A DNA stretch of 64,000 nucleotides from Asterias amurensis. Its lineage: Eukaryota > Echinodermata > Asteroidea > Forcipulatida > Asteriidae. Location of the stretch: assembly GCF_032118995.1 (NCBI RefSeq), contig NC_092651.1:26458349-26522348 (forward strand), read 5' to 3'. Shown here piece after piece: positions 34,029 through 46,000 of this stretch (positions are counted from its first letter, which is position 1; each line of letters begins with the position of its first letter). The translations under genes were made by a program, and so were the position numbers. The notes below the pieces were generated by a model. It had not been told where the DNA came from. It saw nothing but the letters and a program-made list of their open reading frames with translations, and did not search any database.

Positions 34029-34958
34029 ATGCCATTGTTAGTAATACAAATAAAACACTTTCCACAAAGGCAAACAGCAGAATACTTGAACAGGATTTGA
34101 GGCATTGCATGGTGATTGGTGAGGTATCAATATATATATATATTGCCCAGTTTTTGTGTGGAAACTGTACTTTAGAAAACTGTCTACTCTGCGGTAGGAA
34201 AACAGAAAGCAAGACAGTTCTCTTAAAGCACAAAATCTACCTGGCAAGTAGATACACAAATGATGTTTCCGCAAAGTAAATATATAGCAGAATACTTCTC
34301 AGACCCAACAGAATAAAATAAATATCTTAAATAACTTCTTTTCGTCCTCTTCTTTTAAACATTAATTATTGCAATGCAGTTTGGAATAAAAGGACCACCT
34401 CTGCAGGAGAGAAGACCCAAGCAACTCAACATACGTGCCTTGAACTTTGCTAAAACAAGGGGCACAACAATTTCCCTCTGGTAAGAGACACTTCTATGTA
34501 AGGTTTTTATTGGAATAAGCAAAGGGCACCAAAACAAGGCACATCATGGCATTATAGCAATTACTGTGGGTGTCGTTGGTTATTTCCAGGAATGAACCTA
34601 CCTCCATGCACACACACGAATAAATAGAACCTGGGTAGACGTTGCCTGAGGGTGCTGTTCCACAGATGTTACTAACATGGTGCTACACATGTATGTTTGT
34701 CCGTTAATCCAGGTCTGCGCAAGGCAAAAAACTGAAGAGAAAAAAAAAACCATATTTTTTTCAATCAATAAAGTGTCATCAACGCAAATGAAACGTGCAA
34801 TACAACACTGGGATAGCCAGTAGTTAGTGGGTTTTTAATTTAATTTTCAATTTTGAAGAGAGTGTACTTGAATGAGTAGCTTCTGAGAGTGGCTTCTCAA
34901 ACCCTATTGAGCATCTTACCTGAGACAAGACGTTTTATTAAATATTTAATATTTAATA
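34029..34958. other. Intergenic with GGGCACC-repeat fragment
   Basis: About 34400-34560 (TTGAACTTTGCTAAAACAAGG, AAGGGCACCAAAACAAGGCAC) resembles 40495-40620. No gene. Confidence 0.4.
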
Positions 34959-35334
34959 TTAAAGGGAAGGTACACGTTTGGTAATTACTCAAAACCAATA
35001 TTAACTTAAAGACTGACTTGGTAACGAGCATTGGGGAGCTGTTGGTAGTATAAAACATTTTGGGAAACAACTCCCTCTGAAGTAACATAGTTTTTGAGAA
35101 AGGCGTAATTTCTCACTAAAGTAATAAAAGACTTCTAGCAAGAAGTCTTTTATACCGATCTGAAAGCACACAAATTGGTCCAACAACCGTGTTTTTTCTT
35201 TCACCATTTTCTCGCAACTTCGATGACCAATTGAGCCCAAATTTGCACAGGCTTGTTATTTAATGCTTATAATGGGATACACCAAGTGAGAAGGCTGGTC
35301 TTTGACAATTACCAAATGTGTACAATGCCTTTAA
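34959..35334 (-). mobile_element. Main MITE family, copy 20
   Basis: Reversed copy, TTAAAGGGAAGGTACACG to TGTGTACAATGCCTTTAAA. The centre ACTTCTAGCAAGAAGTC differs from the GAGACCTC subtype. It lies just downstream of the probable 3' end of the helicase gene. Confidence 0.8.
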
Positions 35335-35836
35335 ATGTTTATTGTATCTGCATTGAAAATAGAGAAAATTGTGTTCCATTGGCAATTAGAAACATCAGAA
35401 TCGCAAAACACATACATTGAACAACAAACCCATTAGTAACAATAGAAAGTAAGCAACACATACATGTATATATACCGGTACAGAAAACTGCGGACTACTA
35501 GTTCTAAATAAATAAATATTAAAGATTGATATCTATACATTTATAAAAGAGCAACAGAGCATCGCCCTCCTTCTGGCACAATTTCTATTCCTGGAAATTC
35601 TACTATAGTTTTATCAGCTTTTAATCTGTTTTCCTTCCTCTATGGTTTAAATGATCATTTATGGATTGGGCTGAACTTGGTATTTTTATACCCCAAAAAA
35701 CGCACACACAAACTACACAATGGAGATTGTTACATAATATATCGTTAATAGCTTGCGACAATGCATGAATTCTGATTAAGCAAACAACACAGTGGCCTGA
35801 ACAAACAAACCATGCAAATACCAAATAATGACAAGG

Positions 35837-35866
35837 TTATCTTGACAGTTCACATAGCACAGGTAC
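35837..35866 (-). CDS. DDX11: DDX11 candidate terminal exon (unproven)
   Basis: Exon 21 ends in phase 0 at a clear donor, and family members need only about 5-15 more residues. On the minus strand the tract TGTTGTTTTTGTAG is a good acceptor; nine codons and a TAA follow in phase 0. The encoded residues do not resemble the usual basic tail. Two rivals exist: an acceptor at about 35640 with a weak polypyrimidine tract and a 34-codon tail, and one near 35990 (TTTCCTACCAG). cDNA would decide. Confidence 0.2.
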   Translation of the reverse strand, partial: VPVLCELSR

Positions 35867-36206
35867 CTACAAAAACAACATCATAAACGATAAGAACCAA
35901 TTGTTGGGCCTTGTTGAGAAAGTGAGTTGACATATACTTGACTTGACGAAAAAGAAGTGGCCTTGGAAAGTCCGCAAGATTTCCTGGTAGGAAATGTTAC
36001 TGGTCATAATGAGATATTTGACATTTTTGGATAAGGTTACTACCACATAAAACTAAGTTTTATTACAAATTAAAAATTATCAAGGTTCGACATGTTCTCT
36101 CTCTTCTAATGCAACAAATTTATCTCCATAAAACCTCCAATTTCCTTCATCCCTTTGAGTCTATAAATAAACACTGTAAATCTACCCTTTGAGTAGACGA
36201 AAAAGG

Positions 36207-36579
36207 TTAAAGGCAATGGATACTATTGGTAATTACTCAAAGACTACTAATCACAGTTAGTGTATCTCAATATATATATAAAATAACAAACCTGTGAAAT
36301 TTTGAGCTCAATTGGTCGCCAAAGTTGCGAGATAATATTGAAAGAAAAAACACCCTTGTAACACAAAGTTGTGGCTTTCAGATGCTTGATTTCGAAACCT
36401 CAAATTCTAAATCCGAGGTCTCAAAATCAAATTCGTGGAAAATTACTGCTTTCTCGAAAACTACATCACTTCAGAGGGAGCCATTTCTCACATGTTTTAT
36501 ACTATCAACCTCTCCCCATTACTCGTAATCAAGAAAGGTTTTATGCTAATAATTATTTATAGTGTCCACTGCCTTTAAA
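36207..36579 (+). mobile_element. Main MITE family, copy 21, in the last DDX11 intron or 3' flank
   Basis: Left GTTAAAGGCAATGGATACTA, right AGTGTCCACTGCCTTTAA, with a small deletion near the right end. Confidence 0.85.
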
Positions 36580-36943
36580 GCCAGATTGTTATTATTTTTA
36601 ATGCCTGGCTTATAGGAGCCTAGAAAGCTGATGGATTCAACCAAGCGACAAATCACTTTCTCTATTTTATGCACCGCAATCTGACTTGATTGTTGATATA
36701 CAGAGTTGCAAACATGTGGTTATTAACTTGTGCCAACAGATGGATTGATTGTAAAAAACTTATGCAAAGCTAGTCAGCTAAATGACATATACTCTTTTGA
36801 GGAAATAGTCAATTTCTACTGGAGCGTTTCCAGGGCACCGTTGCCTCTGTGAGCTATCAGACTAGGCCTGCTATTCGACCCACTATTGGTGCTTATTGTG
36901 CTGTCCGATGTGTAATAAAATAAAATAAAATAATCACTCTTAC

Positions 36944-37098
36944 CTTGCTCATCATAGCGAATGCGGGTCCGAACCTAGACATAGTCTGCATACGGGTCTG
37001 TATCCATGCAGGTAGCTTACTCTGTACGGACGGCCTAGCGTAGCGCTGATCTAGAAGGAGTATGGTGGCGTAGTCGTCTTTATGACGTATGGCTCTTC
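36944..37098 (-). CDS. DDX11: DDX11 coding exon 21
   Basis: Residues 850-901. It completes motif VI (GRAIRH) and includes LLDQRYARP and the conserved LPAWIQTRM stretch, ending [10 protein letters not shown] at donor AAG|GTAAGA. Acceptor CTTTCTCAACAG. 155 bp, starting in phase 1 and ending in phase 0. Confidence 0.93.
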
Positions 37099-40000
37099 CT
37101 GTTGAGAAAGAAGGGAATAAGAAACTTCAATTCAAGCTCATAAAATCATTTCTCAAAGATTGTTTTTTATAAATTTAAAATGTAACTTTGTAATGTTAAA
37201 GTAAAGTTTATTGTATATACTATAACTAACAATGAAACCTAATGAACAATTTTTCTAGACTAAGTAACCCCAAACTTGATATATTAGGCCTGATAATTGA
37301 TCAGTAAACAAAATAGGAACAGTTGATCACGAACAAGGGTCGATCTACATTGTACATGTGTGCATATGGTGTCTGCTTTAATAGACATTTCAGACTGTTT
37401 AATCAACATTTTCATAATTTCCCCAAAGGCTAACAAATCGGATATCAGGCAAGAGTACAGGAAGTATATCACACACAAAGTATTTAACATTAATTAGAAC
37501 CTATATGGATAAAAGAAAACAAATAACACAATAATTTTTATTATTTTCCCTGGAGGCAAACTTATGAAATATAAGACATAAGTAGGAAGAATATCATGCC
37601 AAAAATATTAAACATTAATTAAAACCAATAAGGATGAAGAACAAAATATCACTTTTATAAATTATTAGTAATATTAACAACTCCTTACAAAAAAAATACA
37701 TCATATCAATTCATAAACAAGTGGGATGTAAAACTTTGCATGGTGGGAGTATAATCAGTTGAGGTTTGCAGTAATACCATGTGTAAATCTATTTGTAGTG
37801 GTGGTTCTAAAAATGAGGGAGATGATCAGGGCCCAATTTCATAGAGCTGCTAAGCTCAAAGATTTGCTTAGCATAAAATTTCTTCTTTGAAAAAAAAAAA
37901 AACAGGATTACCAACCAAATTTCTGTTTGTTGCATATTGCTTGTTACTGGTGTTCAGCTGTTGTTTGCCCATCCTGAGTATCACATGGAAATTTGGTTGG
38001 TAGTCCTGTTTTTATCAAGGAAGAAATTTCATGCTAAGCAAATTTTCGTGGGCATATTGATCAAAATGTTGAGTTGTCAAACGTCAAACACCTGTTGTTT
38101 TCAGAACCAACACTACACAAAAGAAATTTACACATATTTTATGTTGCTACCGCAAACCGCACTTGACATTTCATTAAAGGGATCATGTTAGCATACAATA
38201 TAACAAATTATAGTAATGACAAAAGCACATTCTTTAAATGATAAAATTCAATAAGTGTTGGGTCCTTTCATTCACAGGAGCACAGCACATCTCTAAGAAA
38301 GCAAAACAAGATAACAAAACAATATACATATATGACAATAATGAAATAAATAGATCTGATAATAAATACAAATGAAATGGCATTATATTGTTTTAAATTT
38401 AAGTTCAAATGGCACTGTAAAAACAAATGAACTGTGGATAAGTGAAGAAGCTTGGGGGACTAATGAACAGAAAGCTAACATGTCCAGCTGGCTAGAATGA
38501 AAAACCCAAGGACAAACCCTGCAACAGCAAATGGTTAACATTTTGTTATGAAAAAGAAGTTAACAAAGACAGTTCTTTTCATTTTGGCAATAAATAACAC
38601 TGTAGCCAGCACTTGTAGGTATCAAACAGTGGCATTTTACAATGATTTAACACAAGGTTGTTCACGCCAGTTCACTGCTATTTTTTAGTTTATTTTTTAA
38701 TTATTCACACCATACAAAGCTTCAAACATCACTTACCAATAGACTGATTGACAGCCTTCATGCAGATGTTATCATAATGCTGCTGACCGGCACTCTTTCC
38801 ATTGATGGGCGGCTAACAGAGTTCAGTCACAAAGAAAATTAGTAATCAAGATATTTTGATAAATGAAGCACAAAAGAGAGCAAAATATTTCATGAATGAC
38901 AGAGAAAAGGGGTTTGTGTTATCATGATCAATGCAGTCTGTCACAAACAAAACTAGTCATCAAAATATTTGACAAGCGATCAAAGCTAAATGGATAGCAA
39001 AATATTTCATGAGTGACAGTAAAAGATACAGATTGAGATAAGCATTTAGAAAAACACTCAAACTGATCAAAGCAGTTCAGTCAAAAATAAAATTAGTTAT
39101 CAAAAGATTGGACAAACGAAACTCAGAGGATAACTCATTAGTGATAGTTGAAGATACAGAGAAGCATTTGAAAAGGATTTGGAAAGGTGGGGGGGGGGGT
39201 GTTGAGGTAAGACTGCTTTACCATTGTTGCATTCAGGTAGTCCATTTTTTCCTTCAGTTCCGGAGATTTTATATTTGCATACGGAAGACCCACCATGACG
39301 ACACATCTAAAAATTAGAATTAAAAATATTGCCAGATTGACATTTTGTTTCCAAAACGCTAAGACAATAGTTCATTTTTCATTTTTACAACAAAAATTCA
39401 AAGTTACTTGTTTCCTTTAAATTATTGTTTCCTTTAAATTATAGAAATAAATTCCTGAAATAAGTAAATTAACTGCTCTTTTTCTAATCATATGAGTTTT
39501 GGCAAGATGTACCTAATTTTGGTATAAGGTTTCATAATAATATGCATACTTTCCCACAACATGGACATCATGAGAAATGTCTTTTTGAGATGAAGGTCAT
39601 TGCTGAAAAAGAGTCTGAAACTTTGGTCCAGATATCAGGAGACACATTGAAATGATAGCATTCCCACATTTTGATAACCCCTGGAGTTTAAGGGCCATGT
39701 CACACAAGGCAATTTACAGGCAACCAGTTCCAGGCAATCTTCAAGAAGGTAATTCATTCACATTTGAATGTCCACATACATTCCTTGGGAATCGTAAGAC
39801 ATTGTTTGCAAAATTACTCATGAGCTACCAAGGTGGTCCTGTAGCATACACTGCAGTTAGTTGCCTCCAAGTTGCTTGTAAAAGTTGCCTCATGTGACAG
39901 GCCTTTAGATTCCGCAGAGGCTACAGAGAAGATCCGTGAACACCGCCTCAAGCTTGCAGGGCACTGTGTCCGCCACTCAGAGCTTGCCGCTTGCCCAACC

Positions 40001-43000
40001 ATCCTCTGGGAGCCCACACAAGGCAAGCCTCTCGTGGGAGAAGACGTCTCTCCTTCCTAGACACCCTGAAATGAAAGACCGGCTTGGCCAGCGCTGAGGA
40101 ACTATACACTCCTGCATGCTGGATCAGAACATCTGGAGAGAAAGCACTTGGCAGGCCCGAGCTTCCACATAGCGCTCAGTGTCGATCCAATAGCATGAAT
40201 TATTTTCAAATTTGAGAAAAATATTAGCCTCTTGACTACCAAGAAAGTCTGACCTCAGATCAAACTATCTCATCCCTTTCTTACAATAATCCAAAGAATC
40301 TTCCTTGAAATAAGACGTCTTACCTTCCGAGCTGATCAGAGAAGTTGATGCCTTCGCTCATTTTGCCTCCAACCACACACATAAGGATGGCACCATTCAT
40401 TGATGCCATAGCACCACCTGAAGAACATTTCTGACCAAAACAATTAAACCAACATGCTTTTAAAATAGGTTTGAGATCATTAGAGATGAATGCAGGGCCT
40501 TGAACTTTGCTTGTGCAGGGGCACTTCTGTTACAACAATTTTGATTGGTACTGGAACTTTGCAAAGGGCACCACAGCAAAAGCACAGGGTACCTTGGCAG
40601 TTGCTGTTGTGCAATGGGTTTATTCGAGGCCAGTTAAGGTAAGCAAGTCTAAATGAAGCCCTGCAAAGCATCCTGGCCGAGTGGTCTAACCATTAAAAAA
40701 CTCATTCCAAGGCAGTGAAGGAGGAAAAGTCCCCTCAATCCAGTAAGGGAAAGTAGTCGTGGCCAAGCGGTCAAGAGCACCGAATTCAAACTCTGGTGTT
40801 TATGATCAGCAGAGTGTGGGTTTGAATCCCCAGCCGTGACACTTGTGTCATTAAACAAGACACTTTGCTTTGTTCTTCGCATGGAACGTAAAGCCGTTGG
40901 TCCCATATAATGTCTTGTAACGCATGTAAAAGAACCCAGTGCACTTATCAAAAAGAGAAGGGGTTCGCCCCGGTGTTCCTGGATGTGGCACATTGTAAAC
41001 CCTTATATCGTGCTACATAACTGGGTCTCAGAATTCACTACTGCAATAACCTATCTTTCTGAAAGTTTGTATACACTTGGCGCCTTGAGTACCTTGTTTG
41101 GTAGATGCTTGCGCAATACAAGACTTCAATATTATTATTATATTATTAGTTGTTCCCGGCCGATTTCATACCTCCACAAGTACAAAAGTAGTTCTTAACA
41201 AGCACTGAATGTTGACTATTCTTTATTTCTGTTAACAATATACTTTCAAATAATCGGGAGAGTGCCAATAGAGATAAATAGTTCAGTTGGTAGAGACCCT
41301 GTGAAGGTACTACTTTATCTATGCACACAGCGTATTAATATACCCTGACCCCAATACGTCACTAGGTCAATCTAATAGGCACTCTCTCATGAAAACAATA
41401 TTCATGTAAGATTCAGTCATGTCTCGTCAGTAATAAAACAACACATTATACTCCAGAATACAAGTGTACCAATATAGTAATATTACATGGTGGCAGCAGT
41501 GGGATCAGGCAAGTGTCTCATCAAGTTTTAACAGTGTACGAATCCCCCTCTTAGTCAGTTTGTATCATCCTCACCTCAATGAAACTTGAATACTGTCCCA
41601 GTATAAAGTCAGCCTGTCCCGCCTTGCGCGGTTCCCTGAAGATCCTCTTGCGCATTTCAATACGCTTGATTAGTCCGGTGCTCTCCCAGTAGGCGTGAAG
41701 CTTTTTCTCATAGTCGTACGATGGAAAGAAACAGACCACACCACCAGGAACGACATTTGAGATATTGGCTAGGACACGACCAACTTCATCCATCTATAAT
41801 AAAAAATTATAATAATATTTTTATAGAGCCCTTTATGCAAGGGCCTCAAGGCGCTTCACAAAGAAAAACTGCTGGAGCAAAACCTTAAATGTAAACAGCA
41901 AAAGATAAGCCAAAATACAAGTTACAAAAGACAAGTTAGTAAAAATCACTCAAGCCTGAAGCCTAAAGGCCCGGTCCCACTGCAGCGATAACGAGAACGG
42001 TAACGATAACGACGCAAAGAGAACGCATTACATTGGTTGAATGAGCGTGTGCGTATTCTGCGTGGGGGAATTCGACCAATAGAATGCATTTTCTTTGCAT
42101 CGTGATCGTTATGGTTTTCGTTATAGCTGCAGTGGGACCGGGCCTTAAAACATAAAACACTGTTTATTTGGATAGGACAGACACCTCTATGATTGTCTCG
42201 TATTTGTAACATCTTACCATTTTAGGTTGATCACGTGACTGGTACGTGAAATCCAACTCGATGCCCGAGGGGCCCTTAGCCAACGAGATTGGAAGCAACT
42301 GCTCAGGTGATATCACATGACCTAAAAACGACCAATAGAAATGTAGCTAGATTGAGTTTTTCATTTATAACTGTTTTGTTTGATCTTGGTTTGTTTTTTT
42401 TTTTTTTTTTTTTTTTGGGGTGGGGGGGGGGGGGGTTTGGGGGCGGACACAAGGATAGATGTTACATACATAAACAACATTCAAACATGGTACCTGCTGT
42501 ACTTTTAAATTCTGCAAACAAATTCCAGTCAATAAAACTAAAAAGAATGATTACTTGTAAAAACTAATTTTAAGATTTTTTTTGTATGAGGGCTACAATA
42601 TAAACAAGAACTATCTTGAGAAGAGTTGAAACATAGCTCTTATTTTTGGTAGCCCCAACAAAAACTATTATGATCAGTTGTTTATAAGGTCATTTTGGTT
42701 GTTAATTTTTCATGACACTTTTTGGATTAAAAATAAAAAAATCCTAAAGGATTTGTAAAATCTGGTTTTAATAGATTCCAAACCTGTGAAATCTTACCAC
42801 ATGAGAACTCCACAATCCTATCTGGACTAATTCCACCGCAGTAGAGTAATTGTTGCTTGAATTCATCCACTGGTTGCATGGTTCCGCCAGCGACGACCAC
42901 CGCCCTGGCCTCCTTCAATACTTGAGTGAAATGCACTGCTGGGTTCAGCAGAAGGAACTTTATACTAGACTTGCCAAGGAAGTCTGCAGAAAAAAACAAC

Positions 43001-46000
43001 AAAAATGCAAGGTAACTATGGCAAATACTTCATCCTCTAAGCATTAATAAAAACCGTATTTATAACACGCCTTTTGCCAAAGGATACAAAGCGCCAGGTA
43101 TTTTTACTACAAGGTGAGTGGAACGAAGTTTGAATCATTAGACCTAATCCTTTGCACCAAATAATGGTTTACAAGTTGTTGTGACGCAATATGCTGCCAA
43201 ACACAACCAGGAACACCGGAGCAAACCCCTTCTGTTGTTGATAAGTGCACTGGTTTTCTTTACATATGTTTACAGAACACAATCCGAAGGACGAAGCACT
43301 GCTTAAGTGTCGAACCCACACTCTGCTGATCAGAAACACCAGAGTTTGAATTCGGTGCTCTTAACCGCTTGGCCATGTCACTTCCACCACTAAAAAAGGT
43401 TAAAAGTGTTAATTAGTGCTAAGTAAGGGCCTACTTAAAGTAGACTTGGCACCAATATTAATTTTGATTAAAAACATTACAAGACTAAGTTTATACTGAA
43501 ACATCGAAGCTGATCAGCTACATAAGGGGACATCAGCATAGCTTTGCTTCTGAGCTTGCACCCGAGTTGTATCGTGTATATACAAAAGCTATCAACAGCA
43601 ACAACAAAAATGAACAAAAGAGTATCGTACATGTATGCTTATTCAAAACTGTGTGAACCAGAAAAGATACTGGGCAATCTCGGTAGTCTAGTTGGTAAGA
43701 CACTGCTCTGGAATCGCAAAGGTCGTATAGGTTCAAAATCCCACCTGAGTATTATGCCTTTGATTATTTTTTCCACAAAACTTGGGTAAGTACCGAGTAT
43801 TCAGTGGTTACACTTATCGGTGCAAGGGTTAAAGCAAAGCCTACACTACAGTACCTTGTTTATGGATAACAACTCTTCCATCTTTATCAGCGTTGGTAAG
43901 AGACAAGAGGAATCCCTCAATGTGAAGGAGAGGAGATGAGAACGTCTGCCATTCCTCTTCTTTCCTCTCACTCGCATCTTCAAATTCAGAAAGAAAAGAG
44001 AAAATGGAAAATCAGTGACACAGTGCCTATAAGAAATCTGTTGAATATGGAAAGGTTATAAATTGGTTGATATGTTTGTTATAAGCAATCCTCTTGAGAG
44101 TCGTGGCAAAAGCGGTTGAATGCATCAGACTCAAGTTCTGGTAGCTAGGTCATCAGGGTCATGACACTTGTGTTCTTGACAAAACACTTAACTATTGCTT
44201 CTCTTCACCTAGGAGTATAAGGACAGAGAGGGTTCTTGTGATTGATTTAGCTTGGTGCACCACATACTTGGCAGCACAGGCTATACAGCCACAATCATAG
44301 GTACTAATTTTCTGTTCTACCAATTTATGAAAAGTTAAAAAAAAAAACACTGATGTCACAGTTACCTCAATGTTACTTATATACCAATTAATAATTGCTG
44401 TGTGAATGATTAATAAAAAGTGAGTGAGTTTGTTGAGTACAACATCTGCAAAGAGTTACTCAATACTTGTCTGCTGTTCAATTGGTGTCTTTGTAGTTTG
44501 TAAACAAAAATGTACCCAGGAATGGGGCGATACACAAAGGCATGCACATACCTCAATGCCAATCTACATGTGTTTAATTACAAATGTCCATATTTTGATT
44601 TCAAATTTATCACCTTATTTTAAAACCATCAAAATATAAAACACTTGTTATAAAAATATGAATTATTTTGGTAAAACCAAATTCAAAATAAGTCAGTCTG
44701 GTACCTGAGGGGTTTGTACTTTGTTTTGTCTCCTTGTTAGATTTCTGGCTGACTTCTTGAAGGAATCTCGTCATTGCAGACTGCTTAGGGGCGTGGTCCG
44801 CTTCAGTCTTAACCGTCGGTTGGTATTTCTCGACAAATCCATTCAGCTAAAAAACAATATGACACAAATATTACTAACTCTCGCAATAATACTAGACATA
44901 AGGAGTAGAAGGGCAGAAGAAAGACTAAGAGTAAATAGTGAGGTTTAATAGCTGAACGTTATGCGAGCAAAAACGTGAATGTGAACGTCAGAAAACTGTG
45001 TCGTTTCTAGGTGACGTCACCACTTTGGGCTTATTGCATGCTCATGTATGGTGTCTGCACGTACACACCTGACCTGAAAAATTGTAACTTTACGTATGCT
45101 TAAAACTTTCTCATGTTCATGTTTTTGATTGCGTAACATGCAGCTAAACATCCTATTGTTTATCAAAATGTAAAACACAGAAACAGAAGAAAAACGGTAC
45201 TGCAAGTTTCATAAAATGGATTCTGCAGGATTTTATGCAAGAACATCTTACCTTTCGTGAGATTTGGCTAACTTCACAGTATCTCTGCAACTACAGAGTG
45301 AACAAAAAAACATTAAAATATTAACCCTGTACGAAATACCTGTAATGCCATATATTGGAAAATTAGCATGAAAACAGCATAATTCTAAACGAATCTTACT
45401 TGAAACAGTATTTGGGAAAACTAAAAAATAAAACAAAATCTCAAAAATCTCAATAGAAAAAAAAACATTTTAAGTTGTAGACTTCAAATTGATTAAAGAA
45501 ATTGCAAATGCAAATTCTTTAACAAAAACTGCAGTGAAGGCATACAGCATTTCAGAGCTGATTTCAGAGCTGTTTTGGTCACAAGTTGAACTTTCTCAAA
45601 GGTCTGTTTAAGGTAAAGTGGTGTGCTGTAACCAATACAAACTGCATTGTAAACTGGTTAATTTAATAGGCCAGCCATTATACTGTCTGAAAACTGGGTT
45701 GATATAATCAGACCAGGGCCCAATTTCATAGAGCTGCTAAGCAAAAAAATTGCTTAGAACGAAATTACTAACAACATTCCCGTTTGTTTCATGTTGCTTG
45801 TTACTGGTTTTCAGCTGTTGTTTTTATATCCTAAAATTCATGTGGAAAATTGGTTGGTAATCCTGTTTTCATCAAGTGAGAATTGTCATGCTAAGCAATT
45901 GTTTTTGCTTAGCAGCGCTACGAAATTGGGCCCTGTATCCTTACGTGAAGAAGATCTTCAACAAAATTAACACTTCTAAAATAACATGACAATATTTTTA

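Noticed and set aside
35570..35639. 34-codon terminal exon of DDX11
   Set aside because: The acceptor lacks a pyrimidine tract and the tail does not resemble any family member. Kept only as an alternative in the candidate-exon entry.
41551..42560. CRISPR-like or regularly spaced repeats
   Set aside because: Repeats in this window are foldback elements, SINEs and short tandem arrays without identical repeats and unique equal-length spacers, and this is animal DNA.
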